Assembly (NCBI GenBank): GCA_013215565.1
Contig: JABSQV010000047.1
Span: 1 to 43,398, forward strand
From: Myxococcales bacterium
Lineage (GTDB): Bacteria > Myxococcota_A > UBA9160 > SZUA-336
Length of the DNA stretch: 43,398 nucleotides
Reading direction: 5' to 3'
This document shows, in pieces, positions 35,936 through 42,692 of this stretch (positions are counted from its first letter, which is position 1; every line of letters begins with the position of its first letter). The position numbers and the translations under genes are program-made. The notes under the pieces are model-generated. The model had not been told where the DNA came from, did not search any database, and worked only from the letters and a program-made list of their open reading frames with translations.

Positions 35936-36957
35936 GCGAGCGCGTCCCGGATTCCGGCAAGAGCTGCGTCGATCGCGGCGGCATCTACATCGAGGTGGGT
36001 CACGGCGCGAATCTCCGCGGGCGTTACGGCGCCGAGCAACACTCCCCGGTCTCGGGCCTGGACGAGGAAGCTTGGGACCTCGGGCACGCGAAACAAGACC
36101 ATGTTCGTCTCCGGCTCTCTCACCAATTCGGCGCCCGGAATCTCACTCAACCCCCGCGCGAGGCGCGTCGCGTTCGAGTGGTCCTGCTCGAGCCGCTTTA
36201 CGTGATGTTCCAGGGCGTAGATTCCGGCGGCTGCCAGGATCCCGGCCTGGCGCATGCCACCCCCGAGCATCTTCCGAAAGCGGTGCGCGCGGTGAATGAA
36301 CTCGGCGGAGCCCACCACCAGCGAGCCCACCGGCGCACCGAGACCCTTGGACAGACAGAACGAGAGCGAATCGACCTCGGCCGCGAAGCGGGCAACGGGC
36401 ACGCCGCTCGCGACCTCGGCGTTGAAGATTCGGGCGCCGTCCAGGTGAACGCGCAGTCCCGCATCGCGCGCGGCCGCCACCACCTGGCCGAAGTCGTCGA
36501 AGGGGAAGAGCCGACCGCCGCTTCTGTTGTGGGTGTTCTCCACGCAGAGAAGCCGCGTCCGCGGGTAGTGGTCGTTCGGCGGATGGACCGCGTCACGAAC
36601 TTCGTCCGCGTCGAAGAGCCCGTCCTGGCCGATCAGCGTGAACTGCACGCCCGAAAGCGCGGCCGCCGCCCCCGACTCGTAGAGATAACTGTGCGAGCCG
36701 TGGGCCGTAATCGCGGCGTCTCCTGGCTCCGTGTGGCTCCGGATCGCGACCTGGTTGGCCATCGACCCGGAGGGGACGAAGAGCGCCGCTTCCATCCCGC
36801 AGCGTTCGGCCGCCACTTCCTGAAGACGATTCACGCTGGGGTCCTCGCCGTAGACATCGTCTCCGACCTCGGCCGCCGCGATCGCCTCTCGCATGGCTGC
36901 GGTCGGCCGGGTGACGGTGTCACTCCGGAGGTCGGCGATCTGCGCGGGCTCGCTCAC
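35932..36957 (-). CDS. ltaE: Low-specificity L-threonine aldolase
   Basis: This 341-residue PLP enzyme splits threonine or allo-threonine to glycine and acetaldehyde. The opening [11 protein letters not shown], the GDDVYGEDP loop, LDGAR (172-176) and the PLP Lys204 in [14 protein letters not shown] are all diagnostic. Length is standard. The start is a GTG with no ribosome site; TATACT on the minus strand seven bases upstream suggests a leaderless transcript. It heads a five-gene leftward operon and is divergent from tpx. Confidence 0.92.
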   Translation of the reverse strand: MSEPAQIADLRSDTVTRPTAAMREAIAAAEVGDDVYGEDPSVNRLQEVAAERCGMEAALFVPSGSMANQVAIRSHTEPGDAAITAHGSHSYLYESGAAAALSGVQFTLIGQDGLFDADEVRDAVHPPNDHYPRTRLLCVENTHNRSGGRLFPFDDFGQVVAAARDAGLRVHLDGARIFNAEVASGVPVARFAAEVDSLSFCLSKGLGAPVGSLVVGSAEFIHRAHRFRKMLGGGMRQAGILAAAGIYALEHHVKRLEQDHSNATRLARGLSEIPGAELVREPETNMVLFRVPEVPSFLVQARDRGVLLGAVTPAEIRAVTHLDVDAAAIDAALAGIRDALA

Positions 36958-36964
36958 GACACGA

Positions 36965-36988
36965 AGTATAACGGGCTCCCTGTATACT
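36965..36988. promoter_or_regulatory. Back-to-back -10 elements of ltaE and tpx in an inverted repeat
   Basis: AGTATA (36965-36970; TATACT on the minus strand) and TATACT (36983-36988) are mirror images 12 bases apart. Each matches five of six of the -10 consensus. The left one serves ltaE without a leader; the right one would start tpx transcription near 36995. The symmetry could also be an operator. Confidence 0.45.
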
Positions 36989-37022
36989 GCGGATCCCAGA
37001 CAACACGCGGAGGATCCCCAAG

Positions 37023-37541
37023 GTGGCGAACGAACGACCCGGAGCAGTGACCATGCGCGGCAACCCCCTCACGCTCGTCGGACCCGAACTCGGAAGCGGG
37101 GACGCAGCACCCGAGGTGACGCTGCTCGACAACGCACTCAGAGACGCAACGCTCGGGGGCGCGGGCAAGGTCCGCATCGTGAGCGTGGTCCCGTCGCTCG
37201 ATACCCCCGTCTGCGACCTCCAGACCAAGCGCTTCAACGAGGAGGCGGGGAGCCTGGGCGACGACATCGAGGTCGTCAGCGTGAGCGCCGACCTCCCGTT
37301 TGCGCAGGCTCGCTGGTGCACGGCCAACGCAGCCAGCGCGATCACGACCCTGTCCGACCACCGGGCGATGGCGTTCGGCGAGGCCTTCGGAACCCTGGTG
37401 AAGGAACTCCGGCTCGATGCGCGCGCGATCTTCGTGATCGACCGCGCGGGCAAGCTCACCTACGTCGAGTACGTGCGCGAGATTGCCGAGCATCCTGATT
37501 ACGACGCCGCGATCAGTGCGGCAAAGCAGGCGGCGTCCTGA
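37023..37541 (+). CDS. tpx: Thiol peroxidase (atypical 2-Cys peroxiredoxin)
   Basis: This 172-residue protein has the Tpx signature PSLDTPVC with the peroxidatic Cys64 and the resolving Cys99 in ARWCTAN, which form an intramolecular disulfide reduced by thioredoxin. It removes hydrogen and alkyl peroxides in the cytoplasm. The GTG start has GGAGG nine bases upstream. Its 3' end overlaps the convergent PHP-domain gene by 29 bases, and it is divergent from ltaE. Confidence 0.93.
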   Translation: MANERPGAVTMRGNPLTLVGPELGSGDAAPEVTLLDNALRDATLGGAGKVRIVSVVPSLDTPVCDLQTKRFNEEAGSLGDDIEVVSVSADLPFAQARWCTANAASAITTLSDHRAMAFGEAFGTLVKELRLDARAIFVIDRAGKLTYVEYVREIAEHPDYDAAISAAKQAAS

Positions 37542-38385
37542 TCTCGAGCACGCGCTCACCCTCGTCCAACTGCAGTTCGGTGCGGCCCGAGGGAAACTCG
37601 ACGGCGCGTGCCTCGTCTGCCTGCTCCTCGTGGATGAGATAGCGGATCCAGCACCTGCCGTTTCGAAGCGCGGCCCAGAGGTAGGCCTCGGTGAGCGGGC
37701 CGTCCGGACAGACCGTCTGGACCAGCCGGAACATCTCGAGATAGGGATCGAGCTGCCAGCCGAGAATCGAGACGTTCTGGTGCGCGTCCGCGCCCGAGAA
37801 CGCGACCACGTTCCGCCCCTGGGCGCGAAGACGCTCCCAGGCTGCCAGTTCCCGGTTCGGGCGCCCCAGGACAGAGCGGGCAAAGCTCTCCCGGTCGATC
37901 GCGATCCAGACGAGGTCGAGTGGCAGCCGGATGCCGAGTCGGCGGCGGAAATCGGCCGCGTGGTTGTGCACCTCGAGTCCGTCAAACGGCGCCTCCCAGT
38001 CGCGCCAGCCCCCATACGCAAAGGGGTGCGGAACCACCGCGAACCCTCCCTGCGCGTGTATGTCGGCGATCACGTCACGCCCCCGGCGCCCGATTGCCGG
38101 AACCGCGCGCTCGATCCCGTAGCCGAGCAGGTGCCCATCCTCGGTAGCGAACTCAGCGCCCACCAGGACGCGCAACGTCCCACCGTCGGGGCGCGGGTAC
38201 AGTCCCGCGCGTCCATGCGCCGGCAGCGGCCCCGCGGCATCGGCGTGCTCGGTCAGCACCAGGAAGTCGAGTTCGGCTAGCTGCGCCGCGCCGAGGACCT
38301 CGGAGAAGGGCCGCTCACTGTCGTGAGAAGGCGCGTGGTGCACGTGAAGTACGCCCACGAGGGCCGCGAGAAGGAACGCCGACAC
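37513..38385 (-). CDS. PHP-domain metallohydrolase (CehA/McbA-like)
   Basis: This 290-residue protein has metal-binding motifs of the polymerase and histidinol phosphatase (PHP) fold: LHVHHAPSHD at the N-terminus, LTEHAD, VVPHPF and SGADAHQ. The first hydrophobic residues may be a signal or the first strand. CehA/McbA relatives hydrolyse carbamate or phosphate esters; the substrate here is unknown. The GTG start lies six bases after the TPR gene's stop, so the two are co-transcribed. Its last 29 bases overlap tpx tail to tail. Confidence 0.78.
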   Translation of the reverse strand: MSAFLLAALVGVLHVHHAPSHDSERPFSEVLGAAQLAELDFLVLTEHADAAGPLPAHGRAGLYPRPDGGTLRVLVGAEFATEDGHLLGYGIERAVPAIGRRGRDVIADIHAQGGFAVVPHPFAYGGWRDWEAPFDGLEVHNHAADFRRRLGIRLPLDLVWIAIDRESFARSVLGRPNRELAAWERLRAQGRNVVAFSGADAHQNVSILGWQLDPYLEMFRLVQTVCPDGPLTEAYLWAALRNGRCWIRYLIHEEQADEARAVEFPSGRTELQLDEGERVLEIRTPPALPH

Positions 38386-38391
38386 CGAGCG

Positions 38392-38718
38392 CTACAGGAT
38401 CGGACCCTTGGACTGGAGCCGGGTCGCGATCGCGGCCTCCTCTTCGGCTTCCGGGACCCGACCCTGCTGCTGGAGGAAGCGCGACAGGCTGGTGTGGAAC
38501 AGCGGCTCGTCCGGGTCGATCTCGATGGCCTTCAGGATCGCGGCGATCGCCCCGTCGAGGTTCTCGCTGCGCGCGTAGGCCTCGGCCATGGCCTGATACG
38601 CCAGGACGAAATTCGGATCGGCTTCGACCACGCGTTGATATCCGGTGATCGCCTCCGCGTAGTTCTGCTTCGCGAACTCCTCGAATGACTCGCGGTACAG
38701 TTGCTTGACCTCGGACAT
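38392..38718 (-). CDS. Small TPR-repeat protein
   Basis: This 108-residue protein contains about three tetratricopeptide repeats (NYAEAITGYQRVVEADPN, then AYQAMAEAYARSENLDGAI, then a shorter third), with no signal peptide, so it should be a cytoplasmic adaptor. The ATG has GGAGGG just upstream. The next gene, the PHP metallohydrolase, follows after six bases. Partner unknown. Confidence 0.8.
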   Translation of the reverse strand: MSEVKQLYRESFEEFAKQNYAEAITGYQRVVEADPNFVLAYQAMAEAYARSENLDGAIAAILKAIEIDPDEPLFHTSLSRFLQQQGRVPEAEEEAAIATRLQSKGPIL

Positions 38719-38813
38719 ACAACCCTCCCTGAATTCAAGGCGAGCATACTCGATCCCGGATCCGCGATCCCGACCCGGGCTTGCTCGTCCCCACAGCCCG
38801 GCTTCGACGCCGG

Positions 38814-38819
38814 TACACT
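38814..38819 (+). promoter_or_regulatory. Putative -10 element, leaderless start of the Eis-like GNAT gene
   Basis: TACACT lies six bases before the GTG at 38826, which places the expected transcription start on the first base of the codon. No ribosome site is present. Confidence 0.4.
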
Positions 38820-38825
38820 TCCCCC

Positions 38826-39779
38826 GTGAGAGACGTCGAGTTTCGTTGCATGCGTCCCGAAGAGCGCGGCGCCTTGCTCGACCTGCTCGAAGCCGCATTC
38901 GGAGAGCGCCCGCTCTTCGCCGGCTACCTCGATTTCGACCCCGAGCTCGGCCCGGAAGACTCCCTGCTCGCGCTCGCGGCGGGACAGCCTGTGGCCTGCG
39001 TGCAGATCTTCACGAAGCGGATCCGGCTGCGAGGCGAAGCCGTCGGACTGGGCGGGATCGGCAGCGTCGCCACCCAGCCGAAGTGGCGCCACCAGGGGCT
39101 CGCCACCGCGCTGCTTCAGCAGGCGATCGGGGAGATGAGGCGGCGCGGCATGGCGCTTTCGCTGCTCTTCGCAGGGCCCCGTCCGCTCTACGAGCAGCAG
39201 GGCTGGCTCTCGATCCCGCAGCGCTACCTCCGGGTGAGCCCCCCCGACAAGCTTCCGGGCCTGCCCGAGAACTGCAGCATCCGGGACTTCGAGCGCCGAG
39301 ATCTCGAGGCGCTGCGGGGGTTGTACGAGCGCTACGCGGAGAGCCTCGAAACGACCACGCTGCGCACGCCCGAATACTGGGACGGGCAGCTCCGCTACGC
39401 GGGAAGCCCGGATGAGGACTTCACGGTCGCGGAGCGCGACGGTCGAATCATCGCGTACGCACGCGCCACGGGAGCGCCCGATGCCCGCGGGATTCTCGAA
39501 TACGCCTGCACGTCCGGGGCGGAACTCGAACTCGGTAGCCTGGTGCTGCGACTCGCCACAAGAGGCCGTCCATTGATCGGTCCCGCGAGTCCGATCGAGG
39601 AGCCACTTCGAAAACTCGGGGCACGCACGGAGCTCTTCCGTCCGCGCTCTGCGATGTGGCGGGTGCTCGACCGCGCGAAGCTCGAGCAGCTCTCCGGTGT
39701 GGCCGGAGACGATGCGCAGATCCTCGAAACCCTCGTCGACCGGAGCGACGCCCTGTACTGGCCCTCGGACCGCTTCTGA
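38826..39779 (+). CDS. Eis-like GNAT family N-acetyltransferase
   Basis: This 317-residue protein has an N-terminal GNAT domain with the acetyl-CoA loop VATQPKWRHQGLATALLQQAI near residues 80-100, here cited in full, and YEQQGWLSIPQRYLRV afterwards, then a second domain and a C-terminal part as in Eis-type enzymes that acetylate amines. The target is unknown. The GTG start gives the full first strand (RDVEFRCM); an ATG eight codons on is the alternative. The next GNAT gene starts in its stop (TGATG), so the two are coupled. Confidence 0.8.
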   Translation: MRDVEFRCMRPEERGALLDLLEAAFGERPLFAGYLDFDPELGPEDSLLALAAGQPVACVQIFTKRIRLRGEAVGLGGIGSVATQPKWRHQGLATALLQQAIGEMRRRGMALSLLFAGPRPLYEQQGWLSIPQRYLRVSPPDKLPGLPENCSIRDFERRDLEALRGLYERYAESLETTTLRTPEYWDGQLRYAGSPDEDFTVAERDGRIIAYARATGAPDARGILEYACTSGAELELGSLVLRLATRGRPLIGPASPIEEPLRKLGARTELFRPRSAMWRVLDRAKLEQLSGVAGDDAQILETLVDRSDALYWPSDRF

Positions 39780-40474
39780 TGCCGACCGACCGAGAACGCC
39801 TGGAACGCCAGATCGAAGCCCTCTACCAGTGCGACTTTCACTCGCGCCTGGTCGCTTACCGAGGGGGCGACACCTTTGCGCCCCGTTTCGTTCTCGGACG
39901 GAGCCGCGCCGGGAATCTGTGGCGCCTGCAGCACGAACTGCCCCCGGAGCTTGCGGCGGAGCTGCAGGCACTCGCGCGCAGTGAACCCGTGACCGCGAAC
40001 TTCGCCGACCCCCCGCAGTGCCGCGACGCCGCACGCGCAGTCCTCGCGCAACACAAGCCGGTCGAGGCCGAATACCGCGGACCGGCGTTCGTGTTCCCGG
40101 ACTTGATTCCGGACCCGGGCGACGCGCGCGAGATCACGCTCGCGGACCACGAGGCATTCGGCGAACACTTCGGCTGGCTCGCGACCGAACTCCAGGCGTG
40201 TGGGCCGGCCTTCGGCGTACTCGAGCGCGGGACCTGCGTCTCGCTCAGTTTTGGGGCGACCCTCCCCGGACCCTGCATCGAGGCCGGGACCGAAACCGCG
40301 CCGGAATTCAGGGGACGCGGCTATGCGCCGCGCACCGTCGCGGCATGGGCCCGCGCCCAACGCAACGCCGGACGAACACCGCTCTACAGCACAAGCTGGG
40401 ACAACACGGGCTCCCGTGCAGTCGCACGAAAACTCGGGCTTCGGCTCTACGCCGAGAACTTCTGGATCCGCTGA
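39779..40474 (+). CDS. GNAT family N-acetyltransferase (ZmaR-like)
   Basis: This 231-residue protein has a divergent N-terminal half and a C-terminal GNAT domain (TETAPEFRGRGYAPRTVAAWARA with the R-G-x-G-x-A acetyl-CoA loop, then STSWDNTGSRAVARKLGL). The layout resembles FR47/ZmaR-type acetyltransferases. The substrate is unknown. The ATG shares one base with the previous stop (TGATG), which sets the start firmly. pdxH follows 46 bases on. Confidence 0.8.
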   Translation: MPTDRERLERQIEALYQCDFHSRLVAYRGGDTFAPRFVLGRSRAGNLWRLQHELPPELAAELQALARSEPVTANFADPPQCRDAARAVLAQHKPVEAEYRGPAFVFPDLIPDPGDAREITLADHEAFGEHFGWLATELQACGPAFGVLERGTCVSLSFGATLPGPCIEAGTETAPEFRGRGYAPRTVAAWARAQRNAGRTPLYSTSWDNTGSRAVARKLGLRLYAENFWIR

Positions 40475-40520
40475 AACACGGACTCGCCACACCGCGCGCC
40501 GAAGGAGGTACCCTCCCGGC

Positions 40521-41204
40521 GTGTCGAAACCGGAACCCGAGAGCGAGGCACGTCCTGACCTCTGCCTGGACGACCCGCTTCCAGCAGACCCCTTGCCCCT
40601 TTTCTCTCGCTGGCTCGACGAGGCGGTCGAGGACCGCGTCGCGCGCAATCCCACCACGATGACGCTCGCAACTGTGGGCCCGAAGGGCGATCCGGAAGCC
40701 CGGGTCGTGATCTGCCGCGGCTGGGACCTCGAACGGGGCTGGCTGGTCTTCTACACCAATCGGCAGAGCCAGAAGGGACGGTCGCTCGCGCGTGTGCCGC
40801 GCGCGGCGGCCGTGTTTCACTGGGACTGCTTCGCGCGACAGGTGCGAATCGAGGGCCCGGTCGTTCACTCCCCCGAGAGCGAATCGGACGCGTACTTCGC
40901 CGACCGCCCGCCCGAGGCCGCACTCTCCGCGTGGGCGAGCGAGCAGAGCGATCCGATCCGCTCGCGCGTGGCGTTGCTCGAACGTCAACGCGAGGCAGAG
41001 TCGCGTTTTCGCGACCAGGATCCGGGTGCAGCGGTTCCGCGGCCCCCGCACTGGGGCGGCTACCGAATCTGGATCGAGCGCATCGAACTCTGGGTCGGGC
41101 GCTTCGGCCGACTCCACGACCGCGCACTCTGGAACCGCACGCTCGACCCCGACGGGGACAGTTTCCGGGCCGGAAGTTGGTCGGTGGAGCGGCTCCAGCC
41201 CTAG
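40521..41204 (+). CDS. pdxH: Pyridoxamine 5'-phosphate oxidase
   Basis: This 227-residue FMN enzyme makes pyridoxal 5'-phosphate from pyridoxine or pyridoxamine phosphate. It has NPTTMTLATVGPKGDPEARVV, YTNRQSQKGRSLARVPRAA, VRIEG and the C-terminal WVGRFGRLHDRALW, all standard. A GGAGG lies 14 bases before the GTG start, rather far; GGAGG-TAC-CCTCC can fold into a hairpin hiding it. The start is otherwise set by TACCCT six bases upstream, which could give a leaderless transcript. It follows two GNAT genes. Confidence 0.9.
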   Translation: MSKPEPESEARPDLCLDDPLPADPLPLFSRWLDEAVEDRVARNPTTMTLATVGPKGDPEARVVICRGWDLERGWLVFYTNRQSQKGRSLARVPRAAAVFHWDCFARQVRIEGPVVHSPESESDAYFADRPPEAALSAWASEQSDPIRSRVALLERQREAESRFRDQDPGAAVPRPPHWGGYRIWIERIELWVGRFGRLHDRALWNRTLDPDGDSFRAGSWSVERLQP

Positions 41205-41222
41205 CCCGCATCTCGCCTTCGC

Positions 41223-41251
41223 TTGACTCCCCGGCAGCAGGCTCGTAGCTT
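41223..41251 (+). promoter_or_regulatory. Promoter of the leader peptide / leuA-like operon
   Basis: TTGACT (41223-41228; five of six), a 17-base spacer and TAGCTT (41246-41251; three of six). The transcript would start near 41258, within two bases of the leader-peptide ATG at 41260. Confidence 0.55.
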
Positions 41252-41259
41252 GGCTCTCG

Positions 41260-41343
41260 ATGAGTCTCTGGACCTACCACCCCGGCCGAATGCTTCTGGG
41301 CCTTACTGGGGCGGGTGAGGTCCACCCGGCGCGTTCCGCCTAG
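41260..41343 (+). CDS. Leader peptide of a leucine-type attenuator (27 residues)
   Basis: An ATG begins a 27-codon frame ending TAG at 41341-41343. There is no ribosome site; the promoter's -10 lies eight bases before the ATG, so the mRNA is probably leaderless. The peptide has Leu codons at 3, 12, 13 and 15 (R-M-L-L-G-L-T-G around the cluster) and none of the features of a functional protein. A ribosome waiting for leucyl-tRNA at codon 12 or 13 would cover roughly 41275-41308, breaking hairpin 1:2 while leaving region 2 almost entirely free. The other amino acids (Trp, Thr, Tyr, His, Pro) are each used once or twice near the start. The role is inferred from layout. Confidence 0.65.
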   Translation: MSLWTYHPGRMLLGLTGAGEVHPARSA

Positions 41344-41404
41344 AACGGACGCCCCGGCACACCAATTCGGACCTCTCCCGCCGTTGCGGCCGGAGGGGTT
41401 TTTT
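41270..41404 (+). promoter_or_regulatory. Transcription attenuator with mutually exclusive hairpins
   Basis: Region 1, GGACCTACCACCCC (41270-41283), pairs with region 2, GGGGCGGGTGAGGTCC (41308-41323), as GGACCT/AGGTCC plus ACC and CCCC segments. Region 2 also pairs with region 3, GGACCTCTCCCGCC (41369-41382), at 13 of 14 positions. Region 3 pairs with region 4 (41387-41398) to make the terminator. So 2:3 is the antiterminator and excludes both 1:2 and 3:4. A further hairpin (41328-41353) holds the leader's stop codon in its loop and brings regions 2 and 3 together. Confidence 0.75.
41372..41404 (+). terminator. Intrinsic terminator of the attenuator
   Basis: CCTCTCCCGCCG (41372-41383), loop TTG, CGGCCGGAGGGG (41387-41398), then six T (41399-41404). 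Eleven of twelve pairs form, one of them G-U. This is the only long T-run after a GC stem that I found in the window. It lies 66 bases before the synthase ATG and so must be bypassed for expression. Confidence 0.9.
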
Positions 41405-41469
41405 GTGCGCTCCCCAGGGTGGGGAGCCTCCTTCGGTCGGCCGGCGGGCCGGTTCGGCAGGAGGAAAGC

Positions 41470-42678
41470 ATGACCCCCGACCACGACCAAGAGAAGCGAA
41501 TCGCCGTGTTCGACACGACCCTGCGCGACGGAGAACAGTCCGCCGGAGTCTGCTTTTCGCTTCGCGACAAGCTCGACATCGCAGCCGCCCTCGAGTCGCT
41601 GCACGTCGACGTGATCGAAGCCGGATTCCCCACCGCGGGAGCCTCCGAGACGCACGCGGTCCGAGCCGTGGCCGCGAGCATCCGCGACTCGGTGGTGTGC
41701 GCACTCTCCCGCACCGTCGAGGCCGAGATCGACGAGACCTGGAAAGCGCTCGCGCCCGCTCGCCGCGCGCGTCTGCACCTGGTGCTCTCCTGTTCCGACC
41801 TCCACCTGGAGCGCCAACTCAGGAAGACGCGTGACGAAGTACTGGAGATGGCACGCCACAGCATCCGCTGCGCGCGCCGCTTCACGGACGACGTCGAGTT
41901 CAGCGCGATGGATGCGACCCGCGCAGATCCGTTGTTCCTGGCTTCGCTGCTTCGCTCCGCGGTTGCGGCGGGCGCGACCACGATCAACGTGCCCGACACC
42001 GTGGGATGCGCGTTGCCCGACCAGGTGCGCAGCCTGTTCGCGCGACTCTTCCGAGAGGTGCCGGAACTCGAGGACGTCACGGTCTCGTTCCACGGGCAGA
42101 ACGACCTCGGACTCGCCACCGCCAACACGCTGGCCGCAGTCTCAGCCGGCGTCGGACAGGTGGAGGTCACCGTGAACGGAATCGGGGAACGCGCAGGCAA
42201 CACCTCGTTGGAGGAAGTCGTGATGGCACTTCGCATTCACGGGACCCAGATCGGCCTGGGAACGGCGGTCAAGCCGGAGGGCATCTTTGCGTTGAGCCGA
42301 CTGGTCGAGGCGCGCAGCGGCATGGCCCTCCAGGCGCACAAGGCCATCGTGGGACGAAACGCGTTCCGGCACGCATCGGGCCTGCACCAGGACGGCTGGC
42401 TCAAGCAGCGCGAAACCTACGAACTGTTCCCGCCCGAAGAGATCGGACACCCCGCCGGCAGCGAGATCGTGCTCGGGAAGCTCTCGGGCCGGCACGGGTT
42501 TGCGGCGCGTGCGCATTCGCTCGGGTTCGATCTCGAGGAGCGGACCCTGGACGGGGCCTTCGAGCGCTTCAAGCGGCTGGCTGCACAGCGCGCAGAGATC
42601 TCCGACACGGAACTCGAAGAGTTGCTCGAGCGGACGGAGGCCAGGCGGCCCGAGGCGTGGCCGGGGCCGGGCGTGTAG
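41470..42678 (+). CDS. leuA: 2-isopropylmalate synthase-like enzyme, short form without regulatory domain
   Basis: This 402-residue protein is in the isopropylmalate/homocitrate synthase family, which condenses acetyl-CoA with a 2-oxo acid. It has DTTLRDGEQS (metal Asp), VIEAGFPTAGASE, HGQNDLGLATANT (usually H-x-H-N-D; here Gln replaces one His position), NGIGERAGNTSLEEV and GLHQDG...LGKLSGRHGF. The order is closest to LeuA, but the C-terminal leucine-binding domain of about 130 residues is absent. Homocitrate or citramalate synthase activity is possible. The ATG has GGAGGAAAGC upstream. Upstream attenuation suggests leucine control. Confidence 0.8.
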   Translation: MTPDHDQEKRIAVFDTTLRDGEQSAGVCFSLRDKLDIAAALESLHVDVIEAGFPTAGASETHAVRAVAASIRDSVVCALSRTVEAEIDETWKALAPARRARLHLVLSCSDLHLERQLRKTRDEVLEMARHSIRCARRFTDDVEFSAMDATRADPLFLASLLRSAVAAGATTINVPDTVGCALPDQVRSLFARLFREVPELEDVTVSFHGQNDLGLATANTLAAVSAGVGQVEVTVNGIGERAGNTSLEEVVMALRIHGTQIGLGTAVKPEGIFALSRLVEARSGMALQAHKAIVGRNAFRHASGLHQDGWLKQRETYELFPPEEIGHPAGSEIVLGKLSGRHGFAARAHSLGFDLEERTLDGAFERFKRLAAQRAEISDTELEELLERTEARRPEAWPGPGV

Positions 42679-42692
42679 ACTGCCGAACTCGA

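Noticed and set aside
41260..41404. T-box riboswitch before leuA
   Set aside because: The region lacks the AGGGUGG(N)ACCGCG T-box element; the nearest GGGTGAGG matches poorly and lies in the wrong place. The leader-peptide attenuator explains the pairings better.
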